Positions 16,085 through 24,200 of a stretch of DNA of 44,620 nt are shown here, piece by piece (position 1 is the stretch's first letter; the number at the start of each line of letters is the position of its first letter). The position numbers and the translations under genes were made by a program. The DNA lies in NCBI GenBank assembly GCA_016868375.1, contig VGHA01000018.1, positions 1 to 44,620 on the forward strand, in the 5' to 3' direction. Origin of the DNA: Betaproteobacteria bacterium (GTDB taxonomy: Bacteria > Pseudomonadota > Gammaproteobacteria > Burkholderiales > Burkholderiaceae_E). The notes below the pieces were generated by a model that worked only from the letters and a program-made list of their open reading frames with translations, was not told the DNA's origin and searched no databases.

Positions 16085-17692
16085 TCACATCCGGAACACG
16101 CCGAACCGGGTCGGCGCAATAGGCGCATTGAGCGCCGCGGATAAACCGAGCGCGAGCACGCGTCGGGTATCAACCGGGTCGATGATGCCGTCGTCCCACA
16201 GCCGGGCGGTCGCGTAATAAGGATGGCCCTGACGCTCGTACTGTTCACGGATGGGCGTCCGGAACGCGGCCTCGTCCTCGGCACTCCACTGACCGCCGCG
16301 CGCTTCAATGCCATCGCGGCGCACGGTGGCAAGCACCGCAGCAGCCTGCTCGCCACCCATCACGCTGATCCGCGCATTGGGCCACATCCAGAGAAATCGG
16401 GGCGAGTAGGCACGGCCACACATGCCGTAGTTGCCCGCACCAAACGAGCCGCCGATGATCACGGTGAATTTCGGCACCTGCGCGCAGGCCACTGCTGTCA
16501 CAAGCTTGGCTCCCGCCCTTGCAATGCCTTCGTTTTCATATTTCCTGCCGACCATGAAGCCGGTGATGTTCTGCAGAAACACCAGCGGCACCCGGCGCTG
16601 CGCGCACAGTTCGATGAAATGCGCGCCCTTGGCCGCCGACTCGGAAAACAGGATGCCGTTATTGGCCACGATACCGACCGGCATGCCCTCGATCCAGGCA
16701 AAGCCTGTGACCAGCGTGCTGCCATAGCGCGGTTTGAACTCGTCGAACTCTGAGTGATCGACCACCCGAGCGATGATTTCGCGCACGTCAAACGATTTGC
16801 GCGAATCCGTAGGAATTACACCCAGCAGCTCTTCGGGCGCATAGGCGGGCGGCTGCGGGGCACGGCAGGCAAGTGCCACGTGTTTGGTGCGATTGAGGGT
16901 TGCCACGATGGCGCGTGCCATGGCAAGCGCATGCTCATCGTTGGCCGCCAGGTGGTCTGCCACGCCAGACAGCCGGGTATGAACATCGCCGCCCCCCAGA
17001 TCTTCTGCGCTCACCTCTTCGCCGGTGGCGGCCTTCACCAGCGGCGGGCCGCCCAGAAAAATGGTGCCCTGATTGCGCACGATGATGGCTTCATCGCTCA
17101 TTGCCGGCACATACGCACCGCCCGCGGTGCACGACCCCATGACCACCGCAATCTGCGCAATGCCTTCGGCCGACATCGTGGCCTGGTTGTAAAAGATGCG
17201 ACCAAAGTGGTCGCGATCGGGAAACACCTCGTCCTGGTTTGGAAGATTGGCGCCACCTGAATCAACCAGATACAGGCAGGGCAATCGGTTATCGCGTGCG
17301 ATCTCCTGGGCGCGCAGATGCTTCTTCACCGTGATCGGATAGTAGGTGCCGCCTTTGACCGTGGCGTCGTTGCAGACGATCACGCATTCCTGTCCGCTTA
17401 CCCGACCGATGCCGGTGATGATGCCGGCGCAGGGCGCTTCGTCGCCATACATGCCGAGTGCGGCCAGCGGCGAGAGTTCAAGAAACGGCGAACCCGGATC
17501 GAGCAGCCGTTCGATGCGCTCGCGCGGCAGCAGTTTTCCCCGCGTCACATGGCGTGCGCGCGCCGTCTCGCCACCGCCCGCTGCCACCTGGCGGGTTTTC
17601 TCGCGCAGGTCACCGACCAGTGTGCGCATGGCCTGCGAATTGGCAGCAAAGTCGGCGCCCACGAGATCGAGCTTGCTGGCTATCTGCGGCAT
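16085..17692 (-). CDS. liuB: Methylcrotonyl-CoA carboxylase beta subunit (carboxyltransferase)
   Basis: The carboxyltransferase subunit, 535 residues, as usual for MCC beta. It moves the carboxyl group from biotin to 3-methylcrotonyl-CoA. The crotonase-like N-terminal half has the oxyanion region [29 protein letters not shown] (residues about 142-170), and the C-terminal half has [14 protein letters not shown] and the hallmark [18 protein letters not shown] with [19 protein letters not shown] after it. This [18 protein letters not shown] pattern is typical of methylcrotonyl- and geranyl-CoA carboxylases. Isovaleryl-CoA dehydrogenase and HMG-CoA lyase in the same operon make methylcrotonyl-CoA the best substrate call. 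Its stop lies just before the alpha-subunit start, so the two are coupled. Confidence 0.94.
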   Translation of the reverse strand: MPQIASKLDLVGADFAANSQAMRTLVGDLREKTRQVAAGGGETARARHVTRGKLLPRERIERLLDPGSPFLELSPLAALGMYGDEAPCAGIITGIGRVSGQECVIVCNDATVKGGTYYPITVKKHLRAQEIARDNRLPCLYLVDSGGANLPNQDEVFPDRDHFGRIFYNQATMSAEGIAQIAVVMGSCTAGGAYVPAMSDEAIIVRNQGTIFLGGPPLVKAATGEEVSAEDLGGGDVHTRLSGVADHLAANDEHALAMARAIVATLNRTKHVALACRAPQPPAYAPEELLGVIPTDSRKSFDVREIIARVVDHSEFDEFKPRYGSTLVTGFAWIEGMPVGIVANNGILFSESAAKGAHFIELCAQRRVPLVFLQNITGFMVGRKYENEGIARAGAKLVTAVACAQVPKFTVIIGGSFGAGNYGMCGRAYSPRFLWMWPNARISVMGGEQAAAVLATVRRDGIEARGGQWSAEDEAAFRTPIREQYERQGHPYYATARLWDDGIIDPVDTRRVLALGLSAALNAPIAPTRFGVFRM

Positions 17693-17729
17693 ATCGGACT
17701 GTCCTGTTCAGTTGAAGCGGGCGAGCGAC

Positions 17730-18863
17730 TCATGCCGCGAGCGCACGGCCAATCAGAATTCGCTGAATATCACTGGTACCCTCATAAATCTGGCACACAC
17801 GCACATCGCGATAAATACGTTCGACCGGAAAATCGGCCACATAGCCATAGCCGCCATGAATCTGAATCGCATCCGAACAGATGCGCTCGGCCGCTTCGGA
17901 TGCAAACAGCTTGGCCATGGCAGCCTCTTTCAGGCAGGGCTGGCCGGCATCTTTCAGCGCCGCCGCGTGCAGGATCAGTTGTCGCGCCGCCTCGAGGCTG
18001 GTGGCCATGTCGGCGAGTCGAAACTGCACCGCCTGATGGTTGAAGATGGTGGCCCCGAACGCCTCGCGCTCGTGCGCGTAGCGAAGCGCCGCATCCAACG
18101 CGGCACGCGCCATGCCCACCGACTGCGATGCAATGCCGATCCGTCCGCCCTCCAGGCCGGAGAGCGCAATGCGATAGCCCTGGCCGGCCTCACCAATCAT
18201 GTTCTCGGCCGGCACGCGGCAGCCCTCGAGCGCGATCTGCGCGGTATCAGACGAGTGCTGCCCGAGTTTGCGCTCGAGATGCGCAACGCGATAACCCGGA
18301 CTGTCGGTGGGCACCAGGAAGGCCGAAATACCGCGCTTACCCGCTTCGCGATCGGTGACCGCCATCACGATGGCGACATCGCCGTTGGCGCCCGAGGTGA
18401 TGAACTGTTTGACGCCATCGAGCACCCAGTGCTCGCCATCGCGGCGCGCGGTGGTTCGAAGCGCCGAAGCATCGGAGCCCACCTGCGGCTCAGTCAGACA
18501 GAACGCACCCAGCATCGCCCCGGATGCGAGCGGTGTCAGCCAGCGCGCCTTCTGCTCGTCCGTTGCCCATGCCAGCAAAATCGAGCAGACCGGGCAGTTG
18601 TTGACCGAGACGATCGTGGAGGTGCCGCCATCGCCCGCCGCGATCTCTTCGATGACCAGCGCGAGCGACACGTAGTCGAGCCCCGCGCCGCCCCAGCGCT
18701 CGGGCACCGCCACGCCGTAACAGCCCAGCGCAGCCAACCCCGCAAGCGCCTCGCGGGGAAAGCTTTCAGTGCGATCCCACTGTGCCGCGTGCGGGGCAAC
18801 CTGGTCGCGGACATAGTCGCGCACCGCATCGCGGATCAGTCGGTGGTCTTCGGTCAGCAGCAT
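17730..18863 (-). CDS. Acyl-CoA dehydrogenase (short-chain type), second dehydrogenase of the liu operon
   Basis: An FAD-dependent acyl-CoA dehydrogenase of 377 residues. The start is the ATG at 18863 (MLLTEDHRLIRDAVRDYV); an upstream opening to 18938 would overlap the thiolase gene. FAD/substrate motifs are FCLTEPQVGSDASAL and FITSGANGDVAIVMAV, and the late IHGGYGYVADFPVERIYRDVRVCQIYEGTSDIQR has the catalytic base Glu361 in YEGTSD, as in short- and medium-chain and 2-methyl-branched enzymes. It is thus a different subtype from the isovaleryl-CoA dehydrogenase upstream, whose base lies elsewhere. It lies between the thiolase (13-base gap) and methylcrotonyl-CoA carboxylase beta (37-base gap). 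Its substrate could be butyryl-CoA, 2-methylbutyryl-CoA or isobutyryl-CoA. Confidence 0.9.
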   Translation of the reverse strand: MLLTEDHRLIRDAVRDYVRDQVAPHAAQWDRTESFPREALAGLAALGCYGVAVPERWGGAGLDYVSLALVIEEIAAGDGGTSTIVSVNNCPVCSILLAWATDEQKARWLTPLASGAMLGAFCLTEPQVGSDASALRTTARRDGEHWVLDGVKQFITSGANGDVAIVMAVTDREAGKRGISAFLVPTDSPGYRVAHLERKLGQHSSDTAQIALEGCRVPAENMIGEAGQGYRIALSGLEGGRIGIASQSVGMARAALDAALRYAHEREAFGATIFNHQAVQFRLADMATSLEAARQLILHAAALKDAGQPCLKEAAMAKLFASEAAERICSDAIQIHGGYGYVADFPVERIYRDVRVCQIYEGTSDIQRILIGRALAA

Positions 18864-18876
18864 GGCCCGGGTCCCC

Positions 18877-20073
18877 TTACAGCATCTCGATGCCGACCGC
18901 GGTGGCTTCGCCGCCGCCGATGCAGAGCGAGGCCACACCGCGCTTGCCGCCGCGTGCGCGCAGCGCGCCGATGAGCGTGACGATCAGACGCGCGCCGGAG
19001 GCGCCAATCGGATGACCCAGCGCACAGGCGCCGCCATGCACATTGACCTTCGCATGGGGGATGCCGTGATCGCGCATGGCGGCCATCGCCACCACGGCAA
19101 AGGCTTCATTGATCTCGAACAGGTCAACCGTGTCGGTGGTCCAGCCGGATTTGGCGTAGAGCTTTTCGATCGCGCCCACCGGTGCGGTGGTGAACCACTG
19201 CGGCTCCTGGGAATGCGTGGCATGCGCGACCAGCCGTGCGAGCGGCTTGGCGCCGAGCTTGGCTGCGGTCGAAGCCCGCATCATGACCAGCGCAGCCGCG
19301 CCATCGGAAATCGACGACGAGGTGGCCGCCGTGACCGTGCCGTCCTTGCGGAATGCGGGCTTGAGCGACGGAATCTTGTCGACGTTGGACTTGAAGGGCG
19401 CCTCATCGCGCGAAATTTCAACATCACCCTTGCGACCGGCCACGGTGACCGGGGCGATCTCCCAGGCGAAGCTGCCGTCGGTGTTGGCGGCCACCGCACG
19501 GCGCGTGGATTCGATTGCGTAAGCGTCCTGCTCTCCGCGGGTAAACGAATACTTGCCCGCGCAGTCTTCGGCGAACTGGCCCATTGACTTGCCCCCGCCG
19601 TTGGGGGCCTTGTCATAGGCATCTTCCAGGCCGTCGAGCGCCATGTGGTCAAACAGCGTGCCATGACCGTAGCGATAGCCGCCACGGCCCTTCAACATCA
19701 TGAAGGGCGCATTGCTCATGCTTTCCATGCCGCCCGCCACGATGATGTCGGCGCTGCCAGCCACGAGCAGATCGTGCGCAAACATTGCCGCCTTCATGCC
19801 GGAGCCGCAAACCTTGTTGATCGTGGTGGCGCCCGTTGACCTGGGCAGCCCAGCACCGAGCGTGGCCTGACGCGCCGGGGCCTGGCCCTGACCGGCGGGC
19901 AGCACGCAGCCCATGATCACTTCCTGCACCTGTTCGGGTGCGATACCCGCACGGCTAACCGCCGCGCGAATCGCATGCGAGCCAAGCTGGTGGCCGGCAA
20001 AGCCCGATAACTCGCCGACCATGCTGCCGATCGGTGTGCGGGCAACGGAAACAATAACGACGGGATCGCTCAT
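18877..20073 (-). CDS. Acetyl-CoA acetyltransferase (thiolase)
   Basis: A 398-residue thiolase. The acylated cysteine is Cys89 in NKVCGSGMKA, with His354 (GHPIGASGAR) and Cys384 (LCIGGGEATA) as the other catalytic residues. The Met-rich GGMESMSNAPFML segment and the final GGGEATAV are typical of degradative or biosynthetic acetoacetyl-CoA thiolases (AtoB/PhaA type). In the liu context it can split acetoacetyl-CoA, or 2-methylacetoacetyl-CoA from isoleucine, into acetyl-CoA units. Its ATG overlaps the aceK stop in an ATGA, and GGAG lies eight bases upstream inside aceK. It differs from the window's second thiolase, PcaF. Confidence 0.93.
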   Translation of the reverse strand: MSDPVVIVSVARTPIGSMVGELSGFAGHQLGSHAIRAAVSRAGIAPEQVQEVIMGCVLPAGQGQAPARQATLGAGLPRSTGATTINKVCGSGMKAAMFAHDLLVAGSADIIVAGGMESMSNAPFMMLKGRGGYRYGHGTLFDHMALDGLEDAYDKAPNGGGKSMGQFAEDCAGKYSFTRGEQDAYAIESTRRAVAANTDGSFAWEIAPVTVAGRKGDVEISRDEAPFKSNVDKIPSLKPAFRKDGTVTAATSSSISDGAAALVMMRASTAAKLGAKPLARLVAHATHSQEPQWFTTAPVGAIEKLYAKSGWTTDTVDLFEINEAFAVVAMAAMRDHGIPHAKVNVHGGACALGHPIGASGARLIVTLIGALRARGGKRGVASLCIGGGEATAVGIEML

Positions 20074-21821
20074 CGGAGGTTCTCCTGGTTCAGGGTGTCT
20101 GGATCAGAAACATGGCGGAAGCGAACCTCTTCCGGATAGGGAAATACGTCTTCGAGGTCGCCTTCGCGGATTCGCGCCTGGCGCGCTCGCCAGAAGCCGG
20201 CCTGGAGCAGCTCGCCGTGATGGGTGGTGAACACGGCCCTGACCGCGGGATGGCCCAACAGAAAGGTGCCGAACTCTTCGGGAAATACATCATGAGGACC
20301 AACCGGATACCAGGGCTCGCTTGCCATCTCGTCTTCCGGTGTGCGCGGCTCGGGAATCTCGCGGAAATTGCAGTCGGTGAGGTAGGCGACCTCATCGTAG
20401 TCATAGAACACGATCCGGCCCTGCCGCGTGACGCCAAAGTTCTTGTAAAGCATGTCGCCCGGAAAAATATTGGCGGCCACCATCTCGCGAATCGCATTGC
20501 CGTATTCAATGATCGCGCGTTCGCGCTCTCGCTCATCGGCGCGCTCAAGGTGAAGATTGAGCGGCGTCATGCGACGCTCGATATACAGATGCCGGATCAC
20601 GATCGCATCGCCGTCGTCTTCGATCAGCGACGGCGCCACCTCGCGCAGTTCGGCAAGCAGCGCCGGATCGAAGCGCCCCCGCGGAAACGACACGTCGGAA
20701 TACTCCCAGGTATCGGCCATGCGACCCACCCGATCATGGAGCTTCACCATCTGGTAGCGACCCTGTATGAACTCGCGCGACACGTCTTTGGCGCGCCAGT
20801 CTTTGATGAGCTTGAACACATAGGGAAAGGACGGCAGCGTGAACACCGCCATCACCAGCCCGCGAATGCCGGGTGCCGCCACAAAGCGATCGTGCGAGTG
20901 GCGCAGGTGGTGAAGCATGTCGCGATAGAACAGCGTCTTGCCCTGCTTGTGAAGTCCAAGCATGGTGTAAAGCTCGGACTCGGGCTTAGCTGGCATGAGG
21001 CTTCGCAAAAACCGCACGTAGGCCGATGGCACATCCATATCGACCATGAAGTAAGCACGCGAAAAATTAAACAGCGCTTCGATTCGCGCCTCACCAGAGA
21101 GCACCGCATCCGCATACGCGCGCCCCTGGGAGTCGCGCAGCCACGGCACCGCAAAGGGCCGCACCTCGCCATCATCAATGATGCGGCCGATCAGATAGGC
21201 GCCCTTGTTGCGAAAGAAGAGGGTGCGCAGCACCTGGATCTGCCAGTCAGCCGAGGGCTCGAAGCGCTCGCCGAGCTCGGTGCGAAGCGACTGGGCGATT
21301 CGGCGGATGTCGCGCTCAGCATCCACAAACGGGCAGGCGAGCCCGATGTCGATCAGCAAGGACCGCAGCGCCGCCTCAAGGCCTGCCGCGAGCGGGTAGT
21401 AAACCCGCCACGACGGCGGGTCGGCATCAAGATGCTCGGTGGATACGGCAGGCCGCACGAAAATAAAGTCGTTTCTGAAATAACTGCGGTGCAGGATTTT
21501 TGTGCTGACCGAATTGAAGAAGGTTTCCGCGAGCTCGGGCTGGCGGTGCTCGGCAAGGCGCAGCACAAAGTGGCGCTTGACCTGCGCCCAGATGCCCTCA
21601 TTGCGATCGGCCTGCGCAAAACCCGATTCGAGCTGCGATACCGCCTCGCGTACCCGCTGGTCGTAGAACGCGATGCGCTCGCGCGCGAGCCTTCGGATCG
21701 CATGCCAGTCGCCCTGCTCCCAGCGCGCCTTGGCCTGCTGCGCGTTGTACCGAAACAGCGCGTAGTGACGGTCGATGCCGGCGAGAACCGTCGCGGCGAT
21801 CGCCGCAGCGCGCGACTCCAC
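20070..21821 (-). CDS. aceK: Isocitrate dehydrogenase kinase/phosphatase
   Basis: AceK phosphorylates and dephosphorylates isocitrate dehydrogenase and so sets carbon flow between the TCA cycle and the glyoxylate shunt. Recognisable family segments include AETFFNSV, FNFSRAYFMVDMDVPSA, APGIRGLVMAVFTLPSFPYVFK (kinase nucleotide loop and Lys), HDRVGRMADTWEYS, VIRHLYIERRMTPLN, ANIFPGDMLYKNFGVTR, and VFYDYDEV with the metal Asp. It ends close to the E. coli length (578 residues). The start is uncertain: I chose the GTG at 21821 (583 residues, product ESRAAAIAATVL), which aligns best with the E. coli N-terminus. A TTG at 21842 or a GTG at 21908 are alternatives; a TTG at 21983 lies inside liuA and is rejected. 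It overlaps the thiolase gene by four bases. Finding it inside a leucine operon is notable. Confidence 0.93.
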   Translation of the reverse strand: MESRAAAIAATVLAGIDRHYALFRYNAQQAKARWEQGDWHAIRRLARERIAFYDQRVREAVSQLESGFAQADRNEGIWAQVKRHFVLRLAEHRQPELAETFFNSVSTKILHRSYFRNDFIFVRPAVSTEHLDADPPSWRVYYPLAAGLEAALRSLLIDIGLACPFVDAERDIRRIAQSLRTELGERFEPSADWQIQVLRTLFFRNKGAYLIGRIIDDGEVRPFAVPWLRDSQGRAYADAVLSGEARIEALFNFSRAYFMVDMDVPSAYVRFLRSLMPAKPESELYTMLGLHKQGKTLFYRDMLHHLRHSHDRFVAAPGIRGLVMAVFTLPSFPYVFKLIKDWRAKDVSREFIQGRYQMVKLHDRVGRMADTWEYSDVSFPRGRFDPALLAELREVAPSLIEDDGDAIVIRHLYIERRMTPLNLHLERADERERERAIIEYGNAIREMVAANIFPGDMLYKNFGVTRQGRIVFYDYDEVAYLTDCNFREIPEPRTPEDEMASEPWYPVGPHDVFPEEFGTFLLGHPAVRAVFTTHHGELLQAGFWRARQARIREGDLEDVFPYPEEVRFRHVSDPDTLNQENLR

Positions 21822-21951
21822 CGCGTCGGCGGACCGTGCCGCCAACCCCGCGCTGCGGACCGATGAAAGGTCCTGGGCGGCTATGACAGTGGTTTCAGTG
21901 CGCGGCACGATCGACCGATGGCATGGAGGTGGGCAGGCTGCTCGACACGGT

Positions 21952-23139
21952 TTAGCGCGTGTCCGCGAACAGCTCACGGCCAATCAACATTCGACGGATC
22001 TCGGACGTACCCGCGCCAATTTCATAGAGCTTGGCATCGCGCCAAAGCCGACCGGTTGGCATATCGTTGATATAGCCATTACCGCCCAGACACTGAATGG
22101 CCTCGCCCGCCATCCAGGTGGCCTTTTCAGCCGAGTACAGGATGGCTGCAGCGGCGTCCTTTCGCAGGCTTCTGACATCGATCGACCCATCGCGCGTGCG
22201 GTCACACTGGCGACCCACCGCGTAGACATACGCACGGCAGGCCATCATGGTTGAATACATGTCGGCGAGCTTGCCCTGCATCAGCTGAAATTCGCCAATC
22301 GGCTGGCCAAACTGCTTGCGCTCATGCACATACGGAATGACCGCGTCCATGCAGGCCTGCATGATGCCCAGCGGCCCACCCGACAACACCGCACGCTCGA
22401 AATCGAGGCCGCTCATCAGCACACGCGCGCCATTGCCAAGCCCACCCAGCACGTTTTCGGCGGGCACCTCGCATTGATCAAACACCAGTTCGCCGGTATG
22501 GCTGCCGCGCATACCCAGTTTGTCGAGCTTCTGCGCGACCGAGAATCCTTTGAAGCCTTTCTCGACCAGAAACGCCGTGACGCCTCGCGCGCCCGCCTCA
22601 AGATCATTTTTCGCATAGATGATGAGCACATCGGCATCGGGGCCATTGGTAATCCACATCTTGGTGCCATTGAGCACCCAGCGATCGCCTCTGAACTCGG
22701 CGCGCAGCCGCATCGACATGACATCCGAGCCGGCATTGGGCTCGGACATGGCCAGTGCGCCAATCTTCTCGCCCGAGATCAGACCGGGCAGGTACCGGCT
22801 GCGCTGTGCATCGGTACCGTTTCGGAGGATCTGATTGACGCACAGATTCGAGTGCGCGCCATAGGACAGCCCAACCGAAGCCGAGCCGCGAGAGATTTCT
22901 TCCATCGCGACAATGTGCGCGAGGTAGCCCAGTCCCGCGCCGCCAAGGCTTTCGGGCACGGTGATGCCAAGCACGCCCAGTTCACCCAGCTTTCGCCACA
23001 GATCCATCGGAAACTGATCCGAGCGATCGATCTCAGCCGCACGCGGTGTGATTTCTCGGGCGACAAACGCGCGCAGCGCCTCACGCATCAGCTCCACGTC
23101 TTCGCCCAGTTCAAACTGCAGTCCCGGAATCTCAGTCAT
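21952..23139 (-). CDS. liuA: Isovaleryl-CoA dehydrogenase
   Basis: FAD enzyme oxidising isovaleryl-CoA to 3-methylcrotonyl-CoA, the first committed step of leucine degradation after the keto-acid stage. The 395-residue protein has [13 protein letters not shown] and [14 protein letters not shown] at the FAD site. In isovaleryl-CoA dehydrogenases the catalytic Glu is in the [17 protein letters not shown] region (Glu248 here), and the place where other dehydrogenases have YEGTS reads [13 protein letters not shown]. Both features are present, so this call is stronger than a generic acyl-CoA dehydrogenase. It lies 65 bases after the PaaI-like gene and about 130 bases before the chosen aceK start. 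Confidence 0.95.
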   Translation of the reverse strand: MTEIPGLQFELGEDVELMREALRAFVAREITPRAAEIDRSDQFPMDLWRKLGELGVLGITVPESLGGAGLGYLAHIVAMEEISRGSASVGLSYGAHSNLCVNQILRNGTDAQRSRYLPGLISGEKIGALAMSEPNAGSDVMSMRLRAEFRGDRWVLNGTKMWITNGPDADVLIIYAKNDLEAGARGVTAFLVEKGFKGFSVAQKLDKLGMRGSHTGELVFDQCEVPAENVLGGLGNGARVLMSGLDFERAVLSGGPLGIMQACMDAVIPYVHERKQFGQPIGEFQLMQGKLADMYSTMMACRAYVYAVGRQCDRTRDGSIDVRSLRKDAAAAILYSAEKATWMAGEAIQCLGGNGYINDMPTGRLWRDAKLYEIGAGTSEIRRMLIGRELFADTR

Positions 23140-23204
23140 CGTCAGTCTCCAGCGTTCGAGGCATCGCCTGCGAGCGCGAGGCGAGGCGGATCGGTGCGGC
23201 GCGC

Positions 23205-23687
23205 TCAGCTGCGCACGTCGTCGCGCCCGGTGATTGTCATCTCGGTGGCGGTCATGGTTGCAATCAGCCGCTCACGGCCTGAGGCCTCGACCGCAATCGC
23301 GTCGGCATCGGCAAGCGTGATCGTACGACCCGCCTTGCGGACGCGTCCAACAAACCGAAACCACTCGCCGCGGCCTGGCGCGAGCAGATTCAGCTTGTAC
23401 TCAATGGTCAGTATTCCGGCGTCGGCCGGCATCAGCGTGAGCGACGCGAATCCGCAGGCCGAATCAAGCGCGGTACCCAATATGCCGCCATGAATAAAGC
23501 CGTGCTGCTGCGTGATGTGCGCCCCAAACGGCATCTGGATTTCGACCTCGCCCGGGGCCACTCGAACCAGGGTTGCGCCGATCGTGGTCATTGCAGGCTG
23601 CCTGGCAAAGCTCGTTCGGATGCGCTCGGCAAACTGCGCATCGGCGGGCGGCGGCAGGCCTTGCGAACCGGAATGATGCAATGACAT
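23205..23687 (-). CDS. PaaI-family hotdog thioesterase
   Basis: A 160-residue hotdog-fold thioesterase, expected to hydrolyse acyl-CoA thioesters and release free CoA. The family motif [22 protein letters not shown] covers residues 61-82, with His66 and Asp75 likely in the active site. The N-terminal 30 residues are weakly conserved, so the alternative Met33 start at 23591 is possible. That matters because the chosen ATG is only 13 bases from the candidate LiuR operator, leaving very little leader. It is the first catabolic gene after liuR and may act as a relief valve for dead-end acyl-CoAs in leucine breakdown. Confidence 0.85.
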   Translation of the reverse strand: MSLHHSGSQGLPPPADAQFAERIRTSFARQPAMTTIGATLVRVAPGEVEIQMPFGAHITQQHGFIHGGILGTALDSACGFASLTLMPADAGILTIEYKLNLLAPGRGEWFRFVGRVRKAGRTITLADADAIAVEASGRERLIATMTATEMTITGRDDVRS

Positions 23688-23700
23688 GCCAGGTGCCCGG

Positions 23701-23718
23701 GTTAACGTTGACGTTAAC
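23701..23718 (-). promoter_or_regulatory. Candidate LiuR operator 2 (between liuR and the thioesterase)
   Basis: GTTAACGTTGACGTTAAC is an 8-2-8 perfect inverted repeat (GTTAACGT and ACGTTAAC) that overlaps the liuR stop codon at 23714-23716. It shares the ACGT-N2-ACGT-type core, flanked by TTGA/TTAA, with the site upstream of liuR. MerR-family regulators bind such dyads in promoter spacers. It lies 13 bases from the thioesterase start, so any promoter it controls would give an extremely short leader. Confidence 0.6.
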
Positions 23719-24157
23719 GTGAAGCCGACCGCGTAGTGGCCGGTCGGGACTTGCGTACGCGGGGTGTCCGGCTGCCCTGGGCCTGCGCGAGGAGTTCGCG
23801 CGTTCGGCGCTCATGCTCGTGAATCTCGGCGAGCGTTTCGTTCAGGTCGCGAAGCTGCGATTCGAGCGCCAGCCGATGCCGCTCGAGCACCTCGAGAAAG
23901 CGGGTAAGCTGCGGCACCGTGTCGGAGGGCGAGTCGTACATGTCGATCAGGTCGCGAATTTCAGAGAGCGACAGTCCCAGACGCTTGCCTCGCAGGGTGA
24001 GCTTGAGCCGAGCGCGATCACGGTGCGAGTACGACCGCTGTCGCGCACCGGCGCCGACCCGACGCGGCGAAAGCAGCCCCTGATCCTCATAAAAACGGAT
24101 CGTTCGGGGCGTGATTTCGAACTCGCGTGCGAGTTCGCCAATGCTGTAGGTGGGCAT
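23714..24157 (-). CDS. liuR: MerR-family transcriptional regulator, LiuR-like
   Basis: A 147-residue MerR-type regulator. The winged helix-turn-helix is at the N-terminus (YSIGELAREFEITPRTIRFYEDQGLLSP, residues 4-31, then RQRSYSHRDRARLKLTLRGKRLG), followed by a coiled-coil dimerisation helix around residues 75-120 (LTRFLEVLERHRLALESQLRDLNETLAEIHEHE) and a basic tail. There is no cysteine-rich metal-binding C-terminus, which speaks against metal sensing. LiuR is the known MerR regulator of leucine/isovalerate genes in beta- and gammaproteobacteria, and the operon behind this gene is exactly that set. The two palindromes on either side suggest that it controls both its own promoter and the catabolic genes. 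Confidence 0.9.
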   Translation of the reverse strand: MPTYSIGELAREFEITPRTIRFYEDQGLLSPRRVGAGARQRSYSHRDRARLKLTLRGKRLGLSLSEIRDLIDMYDSPSDTVPQLTRFLEVLERHRLALESQLRDLNETLAEIHEHERRTRELLAQAQGSRTPRVRKSRPATTRSASR

Positions 24158-24175
24158 GCCTCGAATGATCGGGCG

Positions 24176-24195
24176 AGTTGACGTTTACGTCAACT
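24176..24195 (-). promoter_or_regulatory. Candidate LiuR operator 1 and promoter upstream of liuR
   Basis: AGTTGACGTTTACGTCAACT is a perfect 9-2-9 inverted repeat 18 bases before the liuR ATG. Read on the minus strand it contains TTGACG, and 17 bases further is GATCAT, which could be -35 and -10 elements, so that regulator binding would cover the -35. The leader would be only a few bases. No other copy was seen by eye; only half-sites occur, inside coding regions. Confidence 0.65.
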
Positions 24196-24200
24196 GGAAG

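Noticed and set aside
17346-18974. 542-codon plus-strand frame opposite the dehydrogenase and carboxylase genes
   Set aside because: It crosses two well-supported minus-strand genes and their gap, has no ribosome-binding site and reads as low-complexity Arg/His sequence.
20112-21866. Very long plus-strand open frame (584 codons) opposite aceK
   Set aside because: It mirrors aceK, is rich in His/Arg, shows no family motifs and follows from the strong third-position GC bias of the real gene on the other strand.
21822-21983. Longer aceK start (TTG at 21983)
   Set aside because: That TTG is within the liuA coding end (the Ile-Gly-Arg-Glu-Leu codons), and the region up to about 21830 has atypical codons for this genome.
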